In this document: positions 24,723 through 35,710 of the stretch, in pieces
Layout of the letters: each line of letters begins with the position of its first letter
Numbering within the stretch: the stretch's first letter is position 1
NCBI GenBank assembly: GCA_008828725.1
Contig: MEHQ01002976.1
Location: 333,095-397,094 of the forward strand
Source: Saccharina japonica
Taxonomy: Eukaryota; Sar; Phaeophyceae; Laminariales; Laminariaceae
Direction of reading: 5' to 3'
Length of the DNA stretch: 64,000 nt
Notes under the pieces: model-generated
What the model was told of the DNA's origin: nothing
Databases searched by the model: none
Seen by the model: the letters and a program-made list of their open reading frames with translations, nothing else
Translations under genes and position numbers: made by a program

Positions 24723-27700
24723 ATGGCTACAACGACTGCCAGAATGCTCCTCCTCCTCGGCCTGTCGTTCGTCGGTAACATCAGCGTTGCCAGTGGATAT
24801 GCCTGCACGTATCGCGGACAAGACGTGTCTTCTTGTGTTCTCGAAGAAGCGCAAGACGTCTTGCTCTATTCATCGTCACGCAACTACAACTACCTGGAGT
24901 TTCTCTTGGTGGGCAAAGGGACGGGCTACCCCCTGAAGCGTTCCTTGCTGCAGTTCGAAGACTTCGCCACTGGTACCGACTGCCCCACGGTGAGAACTGA
25001 GCGCTTTGGGCCAGGAGGAGTTCGTTACGCGTGTGGCTAAAGTTGCTGAGTTTCAGTCAAGTTGTTTTCCCGAGTGTAAAACAGCTAGGCACACCGTTGC
25101 ATGTCGTTTTTTCCTTGTCGGAATAGCGTATCAGCATCAGCGTCGAGCTCCAGGTGATGTTGATGTTGCTATCTTAGTACGTTGACAACTTTAGTTCTCA
25201 GTTTGGATGGATAATTCGGGTGTTCCTCTATGATGATGGCGTTATCACTAGCACAGCTGTTTGGTTAACCTAAAACTAGGCCAGGATATGGTGAATTCCG
25301 GGTGTAGAGCATCCGCCCCAAGAGTAAATATATGTTGTGGGGTGATGCTTTGTAGACCCCGATTGCGAGCAGCGTCCTCCGTCACATTCGTGGTACTAAA
25401 AATTACATTTGCATCGCACATGATGAGCACTACAGTAGTTACCGCGCCCCGCACATTGCTTTAGCAGGGTTTTTCTGTTCGCACGACGATTCCCGTCCAC
25501 TATCGTCGCAACTGTCCCGACTACTGCAGTCGGAATCTCCATGTGGACAGCGCGTATTCTTACCATTTTAATAAATATGATGCGTTCGATAAGTGCTTGG
25601 TCCGCAGTTTCGCCTACTAATGCAGAAACACAGCCTGGACAATGTTCAAAACACTGACGCCACCTTAGGGTCGGCCGAAGGCTAGGAGTAGGTTTTTGCC
25701 TCACTGCAGCAAGGCTGGCTAGGGCGTTTTATCTAGTCTGCATTCACGTCGATCTCACTTGCAAGACAAATTGGCCACTGGTTCGCTTTCCCTGCAGTTC
25801 TGGAATGAGAAATAAAACTCAGGGTTTTGATGTTTTACTCCTCCAAAGACCTCTCATGGTGTTCCAGGTGTCTCTAAGTGTGCCCAGGATTATTGATCGG
25901 TGGTGCAAATTTGCGCAGTTAAACCATTCTCCTGATAAACCGGCGTAGCACGCCGCGAAACAAAGTAGATATGCGTCTTTTGCGGCCATTGTTGTGATTT
26001 GTTGAAAACATTCATGCTGACTTGTTTTGTGGCTTTCCCTTTTGAAGAAAACACGTTCAAAGTTAAGACGATTTTCTCTGTCCGAGGATACGGCAGAGCT
26101 TTAACGGCTCGCCAATAATTGAGAAACAGGTGTTTCCCGCTATTTGATCAGTACTGTATTCAGGACCTAACGAGGAAAACGGTTCCCATCCTTAGTGAAG
26201 CGGCCGAACATAAGGGGGCGAATCAACTGATTTTAACGTTCCAAAGCTTCTTGAGAGCTGGCCTGCGCGGTGACACTTTATCTCTTCATGTACCCATTGT
26301 ATGCATGCAACTTTGAACAGCAGCATCTGCCTGTGCCTGTTTGTGTGTGTTTTCGCATGACATTATAATCCAGTCTGCCTCACGCCCGCTATTCACGGTA
26401 AGAGGAGCAATTAAGACGAACGTTTTGAGTTAATGTACGCATAAATGAAAAAAAAAAGTCTTCCTCCGTCGACCCCCCGGGGGGATTTCCGGCGGCGCAC
26501 CACGCGCTGGAGCACTAATTGTAACCCTGCTTGTGCCTATACACTCATTTATCTAGTACTCACCCCGTTCACCACCGCCTCCAATGCAACGACCAGATCA
26601 TCGACGCGTACATGTACGTGTACTTTGCCACAACACAAAAGACGAGGTGGCACACGAAAGATCAGTCACCCTACCTCAGCCGCGACGTCCAGCTGCATGT
26701 GGTCAACCAGCCATGGCTAGAGGACGAGGCCACTCTTACTCAACGGCTGAACGGTGTCGACTGGAGTTCCCCTTTGCTCGCGCTCGACGGATCTGATGCA
26801 GAAGCGACCGTCCTCGCGAGCACGCCCCTGCCTATAGCAAGCCCCATCAAGCGCTGGATCGAGTTCAAGGTACTATATGTTGATGAGGCATTTATTCCGG
26901 AGGTCCATAGTAAATAGAAGCAAATATTGGTAATAAAAGTGACGAATGTGTAGGTTTTTGCCTTATACTAGGGTCCCCCGTAAGGGATGAATATGTAGGT
27001 TTGTTGTACCACACATATTGTCTCCCGTAATAGTTCGAGTGTCATTAAATATTTAATGTGCACTCGGTAGACCATAGTGAATAAGACAGAAGAGGTTTCG
27101 AGTGTTCGCGTTCCACCAATCAACAGGTGGGCAATCGTTGCTGTTGTTCTACCCCGTGTAATGTTCGCCTCGGTGCACGTCGGCTTGATATGGCCGTCTG
27201 TTTTGTTTAAGAATGATAATGTCTTTCGGTAGCTACACGGAAGTCGAGGTGTATGTCGTTGGTTGAGTGCTCTACGTGGACAATACGAAAACTGTTTGTG
27301 ATGCATACTGCACGATAGCAAGAAAAAACACAAGTACGAGTTGGTGAATGATCGTGTGCTTTTGACGCAGCGACTGCGCAAGCGTTAACCCCCTATGAGG
27401 CTTTGTGGTCATGACACCTGCCGCAGTCACGTCTTGGTCTAGGAGGTCGGTGATCAAGGCTACTTAACAATAGTGAAAGCCACCGGTCAGATGAGTTCAA
27501 CGTCGCTGGTCTGTCGCAGGGTTTGTCGATGCAGTGATTCCACCAAAAACATATCGCCGTCGATGCGTTGTACCCATGGCACCAGTGTCAGTTATGTCTT
27601 GTACGAGGAGCCCGGTGCTTGCCAAAAGTGAACAAGACATCTGCAAAAAACAGTTTCTACAAGTTCCTCTTTTCCGTTCAGGTTTTTGTCGTTTCATAAT

Positions 27701-30700
27701 GGTATAGCTTACATACGCTCGTAGCATATCTGTTCTGTCACCTATATCGTGGTTTTGGTACATCTCTTCGCGCATGGTCTCCTTCGTCGAGCCCCTATGC
27801 CGGCGATAAAACCACCTCACATTATCATCGAGGGTTGGGGACACTACTTCCCGTACATCGAGCCCAATCGGGCATTTATATCTGTGTTTCGTCGGGAGTG
27901 GATCAGAGAATGGTTCATATTTTCATTTTGAGTAATTATATTATTTGTCGACGTATTCTTGTTTTAGCCCTGGTATTACCTCTTGCTGCACGGTGCAGTT
28001 AGGTAGACATTCCTATTCACGTTCTAGATGAAGGTTATTTGAACGGGTGCCGCGCCGGGTATCACGCACTATGTACACCAAATCTTTTGTGCTCTACCGT
28101 CCAGCTGATTTTCCCCGTGTGCGTATATCGTGAATTTTGTCGGGAGCCGCATTGCTTGCAGCGGCTTCATTTCTCCCCGCGCGAGCTCTTGTTTCCCTGC
28201 ATTCATTGGTTACTTCGTTTCGAACGGTCCATGGTCAAGGTTTCAACGTGCTATACCAATACGTACATAATATCTCTCACCTAAGGAACATGCCCCGGTA
28301 CGGTAGGCGGCTTATTGTCTGAGCCCCTTACCTGAGGCCCTGAGTATACTACCGGAAACGTCACCTCGAACAAGCTTTGTTCGCAAAACCCGACCAGGGC
28401 GTCTTTCCGCCAGACCTAGGCGTGTTAGCATATGGACGTTGAGATCCATACGTATCTATTGTGATGTGCAGTCACTACGCACTGATACGAGTATATGAGT
28501 ATCTTAGTCTAGATATTCGGGGAATTGCAATATGCGGATAGATTACGAGTTTGTCTTATTCGTAGTGCGCCACATTGTATGACCCAAGCATCTTCATCAG
28601 GAACGATGCTGAGAACGTTGCTATAATGTTCCTATAACATTGTAGAGAACATTACAGGGAACAGTACCAACTACGGTAGAATGTAACTGCCCGTAGCATG
28701 GGCATTGTACCGGGATGATCAGGTGCAGGCACCGCCCACCTCGATCACTCTACTCCGCTTCCCTCTTCTTCTCTCTTCTTCTCTTCTTCCTTTTCCATTG
28801 ATCTCCCTGAGGTCAATCTTCTTTCCATTATGGCCACATAAGCGCCTATTCAAACCATGACTTTTCTTCTTCTACACAAGTGATCTTCACAGACACTCCG
28901 GTGCCACCTCTGCCATCTCTCTCCGTAGAGACAGAGCCTCGACACACGCGTCATTCTTTCAGGTTATGAGCCTCGACTTTGGTCTACGCACCGACTGGCA
29001 CCACGGAACGACGTCTCCCGGCGAGCGCGTCACGTTCTACATTCGAAGAAATTTCAAGTTTTCCACTGCGGAGGAATACGGCTTTTGCTCCAAAAACCAG
29101 AAGATTATCATCTACCCGACAGCATCGACATCGACTCTCATCATCGATTTTCATCAACTTCGTTCAACAGGGTTACTACAAGGAGTACTGCTTTCACGCT
29201 TCTACGCGCGAGGCAGGTAAGGAGACTGCTGTCACGCTTTTATGCGGGTAGCACGTACGAGTAATGAGTCCAGTTTCACGCTTTTATGCGCGAAACTTGT
29301 ACCCGTACAATCAACAAGTTTTCACGCTGGAATTGCAAAAAAATATGCCACCGACTATTTTTTTTGTAACTTCACACGCAAAGCTATGTTTTCGATACTA
29401 TGATACTTTGAAGCTGTAAGCGCGAAACAAGTCACGAAACCATTTCTGCTCATCACACGCGAAGCTAGCTCCGCGCTACTTCCACGCTGTAAAGCATGAA
29501 GAAACGTTACAAGGCCCCTGTTTTTTGTGCCATCACCACTAAAGTTAGTGTCGAGCCGGTTTCACGCTAGTTGAACGCGCGAGGCCGTTATCAAAACCGT
29601 TTCTTCGAGTTACTAAGCACGAAGTACGTACAAATAGATTTATCCTCAGCATTGCTGAGAAGACCTACACGTGCTGAATCAAACAGCCAGGTCGTTGACG
29701 AATCTGCTACCCAGCGTAGCAACGGGGGATTACCTCCTACTATCCTTTTCCAGCATCGGCTTCACGCTTTTAGGCGAAAGCACGAATTCAGACTCAAGGC
29801 CTCCTTTTCCAGCAACGATTTCACGCTTTCACGCGGAAATACGAATTCAGACTCGAAGGAAAAATCAGCATCCATCTCCATTTCATATGGGGAAAAAGGC
29901 CAACCAGCGTTGCATCACGCAGCCAGGCCGTTGATGCATTCGGCAACTTAGCCTGCCACGGGAGAGAACTCCTGTCGGTTTATCTGCTACTATCAGCTTC
30001 TACGTCTACTACGACTACTGCTGTATGAGCATCACTCCAACATCATACGAGGGACTTCAAGTTCTTCATCTGACACCTGCGATAGCTGCTGAGCTTCGCC
30101 ATCATCATCTTTGTTGATTACAGAAGGTATCCTCAGCGCTTCATCTTCGCAACTTCTTCAGTTTATATCACCAGGATCTACATCTACTTCTACTGCTGCA
30201 AGGGCAGCAAAATCACTGCTTCGAGAAGGTATCTGCACCTACGACTACAGTAGTAGTAGTACACCAACAGCAGTCCTACGACTTCTACAGCATTTTCAGC
30301 TCATCTGCAGCAATTTCATTCAAAGTTTGCTTTTCAAGTTCTTCTTTCAGGGTCGGAGGATCAACATCTGCGCATCTGCGAGCTCACCAGGGTTTAGCTG
30401 CACAGCACCACCACCAAAGCGTTCATCAAGCAGCTAGCCATCGCCATCTCCATCGCATTTGGGACCAGCTACGTATTCGGCGACATCGGAGCTGAAACGT
30501 GAACACTACTCTGGGGGGATTTGCTCATTTTTCCCAAAGCAAAGAAGGAGTTCCACACTTTCTTGTTGCATGCTTGCTACCAATATGGGGATAGATTTTT
30601 TGCTATTACGCCGCATAAAACGCGGTCCAACCCAACAACAACAACAGCCACACGGCGCAGCACATCGCTACGGACTGACTACGGGGACAGGTCTTCACCA

Positions 30701-33700
30701 CTTCGTCAGCTCTTCATCGCCATCAGCATCATCTCACAGCCATCTTCATCTACACGTACATCTTTCGGTCTGCTATGCTTCGACTACTGTAGTTCTTCAC
30801 AACAAGACAACCTGCAGAAGATCATCAACAGCAGCACCACTTATTTTCAACACTACTACTACATATTCAACAAGGTCTCCGCGACACCAGCTAGGAGAAC
30901 GACGATCACGATCGTCATCATCATGCGCATTCCTTGCGTCTCTTCTTTACCTTGGTTTTGGTGGGGGGTGTATCTTTTTGTACTTTCCCTCTGTTGGCTT
31001 TGTTGTACGTAGAGTATTTTCACACGAGTACGTTCTACGCAAGATCACACATGATGAGCACTGCTGTATGCCGTCACGGATACACACATCTGCCTTTTGT
31101 TATCGGTTGTTCCTTAGCTTTCCACAGCTTTCTTTTCTTTGAGTACGTATCCTAAATACACACTCACTCACAATGCTGAATGTATTTCACACATATCAGT
31201 ATGTAGCTGGACACATACCTGTACGAGTATACGTCCACACGTTTTCTTTTCGATCTCATTCGATTTCTTGTCCTAGGATCCATTGGGGGGGGGCGTACAT
31301 AGGTACAGTAGATACTTTCTTACGCTTTCTTTGCTAGGATTTTGCTCGCTGGTCAACACCACAGCATCGATTTTGCGATACGATTGCGCCCAACGTAGTC
31401 TATTGCTGTACTATCGTTACTTGTAGATATATTACAAGTACGTACGTACAAACATGTACACAACTGAACAGTGCACTTTTCGCTGTACTTGACGAATGTC
31501 ATCAGTTTCTACTTGGATTTCATGTTACTCTAGGTATCTATTCAGGGGGCGAGTTGAACACACCCATCATACGGGTTGACGCTTCTTTTCTAGAGTATAC
31601 ATCGCTGGTATTCACACCACGATTTGTTTTCTTCTTTGACTTTGCTTACACCAGGTACTGCTCTGTAGGGTTCATATGAGTACGTACGCACGTCTATACT
31701 CCACACTGGACACACGTCTCAGTTTTATCAATTGTCTCTTCAACTATCCCATGTTGATTGCTGGACAAATGAGTATTCACACGTACTGGTACATACAGTA
31801 GGTCATTGCTATTTTTGTCTGGGTACACACCCACCGACTTTCTTTGTTTCTGCAAGATTACGTACCATTTCCGTAGCTCTATCATTGTAGCATTCAATTG
31901 AGGGGGCGGGTTGCAAGTACAGCAGATAACTTTCTACGCTTTTCATTGTAGGTTTTGACTCAGTGTCGTGCACTATGACTCAGTAGTCATGCACAACTAC
32001 GATTAGCTTTTCCGACATGAGTACAACCATATTGTCACCGTCATCACACGGGACTGAATATGTAGTGAACTTTGTGTTTACTGTTTTCCATATTGCCGCT
32101 GCATTCGCGCAGGACTGAATATGTTGTACCATTCTTTCATTCTTCACTCGTTCATTTGATTTTTGAGTATCAGGTTTCTACACCGTAGGCATTACTCTTG
32201 CTACTGACTTTCATCACGGGGGCGTGTTAGCATATGGACGTTGAGATCCATACGTATCTATTGTGATGTGCAGTCACTACGCACTGATACGAGTATATGA
32301 GTATCTTAGTCTAGATATTCGGGGAATTACAATATGCGGATAGATTACGAGTTTGTCTTACTCGTAGTGCGCCACATTGTATGACCCAAGCATCTTCATC
32401 AGGAACGATGCTGAGAACGTTGCTATAATGTTCCTATAACATTGTAGAGAACATTACAGGGAACAGTACCAACTACGGTAGAATGTAACTGCCCGTAGCA
32501 TGGGCATTGTACCGGGATGATCAGGTGCAGGCACCGCCCACCTCGATCACTCTACTCCGCTTCCCTCTTCTTCTCTCTTCTTCTCTTCTTCCTTTTCCAT
32601 TGATCTCCCTGAGGTCAATCTTCTTTCCATTATGGCCACATAAGCGCCTATTTAAACCATGACTTTTCTTCTTCTACACAAGTGATCTTCACAGACACTC
32701 CGGTGCCACCTCTGCCATCTCTCTCCGTAGAGACAGAGCCTCGACACACGCGTCATTCTTTCAAGGCGAACATATACTACAGTAGTAAAAATAGTAAACT
32801 ATTAGCCGATATTTAGTATTCCTTGCCGAGCTTAACCAGCCAGGGTATATTGCCTTAGATGTCAAACATTATCTGCAGCCCCTACCGTGGGATGCGTCCT
32901 AAGCGTGTCACCCCGCCGACTGAAAGCTCATACATATATACATTAGTTGTGTAATCCAAGAGTCACTTTCACAAAAGCAGTATCACGATATACACAATAA
33001 CGAGAAAAGGGGGTTGATTGTAGTAAACAACTAACACCTTGCATCAACTGTGAACAGTATATCGTGTTTCAACCTGTGGTATTGCCAACGTCAGTATGAT
33101 CACACTACGTCGATCGTGTCGTAAGCATACATGTACGCAACGAGGTATGCGGGTATCGCCTTCTGTAGTATCTGCTATCCAAGCACGACGTCCGAATCAA
33201 CCTGTTTAATGTTATGTACGACCCAGTGACGCACTGGATGCGCACCCTTCAGCTGAAACCTATACTGGCTAGAAAAGCGACACGACTCAGGCCTAGTGCT
33301 CAAAGACGTCCCGACAAGTTCAATCGATTCGTGTACCAACCCCCCTAAACACGAACGTCCCAGACTTAGACCCTGTGGCATGTATGCAGCGAGATATCCA
33401 TCAATGTGAACGCCAACTATTTCGAGGTTTCAGTGTTTTGTGGTTGCGGGGGGTATGTGGGGATACAATTTCGTTTGCATCCCACGCCGTGCGCTTGAGA
33501 TGGGTAGTAACGCCTGGGGACGTATTTATTGATGCCTTGACATATCATGGAGGCACGACGTATGACAAATAAACTCTTGGGTCAGTATTCACTCCAGTCG
33601 TATTTTGCGCCGTTGCGAATGAAAGGTCACGGATGCTGTCAAGGCCTGGGCGGACGGGACGAAAGACAACAACGGCCTGTTGATGAAGGTGCTTGACGAA

Positions 33701-33796
33701 GACACGGACGGCCGCGATCTTCGCTTCTACTCCAACGCCTACACCGAAGACACCTCCAAGTACCCCTACATCAACGTGATCTGCTCATCTGCGTGA
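24723..33796 (+). CDS. Gene B: secreted DNRLRE/CBM96-like domain protein, 236 aa, 3 exons
   Basis: Exons are 24723-24989, 26597-26869 and 33626-33796 (stop TGA at 33794). Junctions are phase 0: ACG|GTGAGA, ACCAG|ATC, AAG|GTACTA, GAAAG|GTC. The start is the first ATG after the conserved leader and begins a signal peptide (residues 1-25, Leu-rich core, VASG|Y). The mature domain shows EAQDVLLYSSS, NYNYLEF, RSLLQFEDF, IIDAYMYVYF, PWLEDEATLT, WIEFK, VTDAVKAWADG, NNGLLMKV, LRFYSNAY and PYINVIC, the order expected of a DNRLRE/CBM96 beta-sandwich. Cys28, 38, 87 and 233 match the family. Unlike A and C, positions 47 and 58 are Leu instead of Trp. Intron 2 is 6756 bp because of an LTR element; without it the intron would be about 2.4 kb. 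Nearest paralogue is gene C. Expression is not shown. Confidence 0.85.
24990..26596 (+). other. Intron 1 of gene B
   Basis: A phase-0 intron of 1607 bp. Parts match the first introns of genes A and D (the GTGGTACTAA block near 25390 and the CTGCAGCAAGGCTGGCTAGG block near 25704). The first 17 codons stay open in frame (stop at 25038-25040). Near the 3' end is a GC-rich palindromic stretch (CCCCCCGGGGGG near 26472), also present in gene C intron 1. Confidence 0.65.
28423..28961 (+). repeat. 5' LTR
   Basis: 539 bp, TGTTAGCATATGG to CATTCTTTCA. Differs from the 3' LTR at GGGGAATTG (A in the 3' copy), GTCTTATTCG (C in the 3' copy) and CCTATTCAAACC (T in the 3' copy). It contains a pyrimidine-rich TTCTTCTCTC tract. 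Confidence 0.9.
28962..28980 (+). other. Putative primer-binding site (half-tRNA-Met type)
   Basis: GGTTATGAGCCTCGAC starts at the first base after the 5' LTR. There is no TGG as needed for pairing with a tRNA 3' CCA end. The GGTTATG...GCC pattern complements a CAU anticodon loop and stem, as in copia. This is inference from pattern only. Confidence 0.5.
29192..29850 (+). repeat. Dispersed hairpin-like motif array inside the LTR element
   Basis: TTTCACGCTTTTATGCGCGA-type sequence recurs at about 29192, 29231, 29273, 29312, 29559, 29759 and 29818. The best copy (29273-29295) is an imperfect palindrome, GTTTCACGC and GCGCGAAAC around TTTTAT. Spacing is irregular. A structural RNA role such as packaging is possible but unproven. 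Confidence 0.55.
32225..32763 (+). repeat. 3' LTR
   Basis: 539 bp, preceded by a short G tract (CACGGGGGCG, 32215-32224) that could act as the polypurine primer. Followed by target duplication AGGCG. Confidence 0.9.
32876..32893 (-). repeat. MITE terminal-repeat remnant
   Basis: CCCCTACCGTGGGAT matches the terminal repeat of the foldback element at 61300-61536. The opposite end is not evident. Similar sequence sits at 46463-46478 in the mirror-image intron. Confidence 0.35.
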
Positions 33797-35710
33797 GCGT
33801 TCGACAAGTATGGCGAATCTAAATGTACACTAAGCGACTAGACCAGGGCACGCGGTATACCCCTGTAGCGTGTCTCTGACGGACGCTCGTCACCGGAGCT
33901 TCGATGATGCTTCGGGGAGGACGGAGCAATCCGGCCCGAGTGCAGTGGATCGTAGTTGATGTAGGGACCACACATCATACTGTCGTAACTTGACGTCGAT
34001 TGCACTCCAACGGAAATATATAGCACTGAGCAGGCGAGGCTTACACGATGACGGCTCCTACGCAAGGGTCGTGCCCTCCACGGTATGGAAGCGGTCTAGC
34101 CGGACGAACATTTAGCTGAGAGATTTGAACGTTTGTGGACAAGTATTTCGCGCTCTATTCATCACGCGTACTCGTACCCACCGCGTGTCGTGACAGCCGC
34201 TTCGAACGACGTAGACGGGGATCTAAGATATCTATATATATACATATACCTGGTATATATATGTTCATATGCAGCATGTGCCCACATGTTGTACAACGTC
34301 GGTGAAAAACATACAACCTGGCATGTGAGGGGTGGATTGATCTGAAATTCTTCAACATTTGTTTCATAAGCACATATTCGTATTCGTCGATGTCAGTCTT
34401 GGTAGTCTCGTTCTTGGAGTCGTCCTGGTTGTTGGCTACTCGGCCGTCTACGCTCGTGGTAATTTCTCCTATCTGAGCGAGTCAAAGGTTGTAAGCAGCC
34501 TGTCATTTCCTCACGGTTGAGGTGACCTGTACAATTGAAAGTCACACGTGTTGCAGGCGGTGATATATGTATAAAATGCTGGCGGGCGGGATGAAACGCC
34601 GCGCAACAAGTTGTCATTATTCTGAGATATCTTGATGCGACGCGATGTCGCTTTTGGGACTCGGCTAATGAAGGGTTTCTATATTCAGCTGCATATCGCG
34701 GTGGGCACAACGAGGTCGCTGCAGTGTTTGTGTGTCCTCTACCGACACCGTGCCGGAGTAGAATGGCATGAAAGTCTAAGGGTGGGAGAATACGGTGTTC
34801 GGAACGGCCAAGCGATTGGCGGCATGTGTTTCTCAGGAAAAAGGAGCCACATAGTGTCTGCAGGTACAGGTCGGGCACGATGTCTGTCGTGTTTTGAACC
34901 TGGTTCGTAAATGTCACGATGAATCCACGGAGGGTTGTGGGCACGGCGTCTTGACTGGTACCAAGTATATTGATGGAACCAGGTGCTTCCTTTGGATGCC
35001 CCTGTATGAACGGCGTGTAATGCTCCATTACAACGTGCAAATATTTCGGGTATTCTGTATTTCGATCGACGTTGAATGAAGGAGTTCGTCTGTTGAAGAA
35101 CACGCCAGTTCATAGACCTGCGCAAGCCCGTGACAATCCTTGTGTACCTAGAAGACACAGGACGCGGTTCAATTGGCGTAAGCAACCATAATAGATGTAT
35201 CGGAATGGATGCAAGGCGATGTTGTATCTAACCGCCTTCACTTTGCCTGGGTTTGGTTCTCCTGGCTGTCTGATATGTCTGGACTCGACTTCCTAATTTC
35301 ACGCCGGTTTTCGTTGTGTATCGGTGAGCTCGACATTGCCATAGCGGTGAAGTATAACGGTGCTCAAGGATAGGTGTCTGGAGTTTGATGATAGCGCTCC
35401 GAACTGCGACTCTTCCTGACTTGAACAAGCAGCGCACATTGGTAATAAATAGACACATATCACTCAGTTACCATATTTTTCTGTCTATGTTTTTCATGGA
35501 CACAAAGCAATGTGGTCCCCTGCATCAGGATTGCAGATATGGATAACTTGCCCCGGAGATGTGGTTCGCATAGTGAGTCCCGCCATCGATGTATCATATT
35601 TCGGGTCCCCTTGTTCGACATACGTTTGGAAGGCAACCTGGACAGACTCCTGTGACGACCCACAAGTATGTGATGCGTGGTTGACAGCGAATATGACTAT
35701 TCATTGTTTC
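33797..35710 (+). repeat. 3' flank of gene B (duplicated flank, copy 2)
   Basis: Homologous to the flanks of genes A and C and of the orphan exon. It carries the shared TA-rich tract (34228-34262) and the GACAGTCTTGG/AACTCCGAG-type block (complement, near 34400). A 236-codon open frame on the minus strand (34393-35103) is the longest in this flank, but it is broken in the other copies. I do not call it a gene. Confidence 0.65.

Larger units (their letters stand above)
28423..32763 (+). mobile_element. Full-length non-autonomous LTR retrotransposon (4.34 kb) in gene B intron 2
   Basis: Two 539-bp direct LTRs (28423-28961 and 32225-32763) start TG and end CA. They differ at three positions that I can see. 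The element is flanked by the 5-bp target duplication AGGCG (28418-28422 and 32764-32768). The paralogous sites in genes C and D run straight across, giving empty sites. The 3263-bp interior has no gag, protease, integrase or reverse transcriptase frame; its longest frame (30459-31142, 227 codons) is low-complexity and unrecognised. Directly after the 5' LTR is GGTTATGAGCC, resembling the complement of an initiator tRNA-Met anticodon arm. That is the primer type used by Drosophila copia, so a copia-related origin is inferred. It must depend on enzymes encoded elsewhere. Orientation is set by the primer site and terminal G tract. Confidence 0.9.

Noticed and set aside
30459..31142. 227-codon frame inside the LTR element
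   Set aside because: Rich in Ser, Thr, His and Arg from low-complexity DNA, with no gag, protease, integrase or polymerase motif. Not called as a gene.
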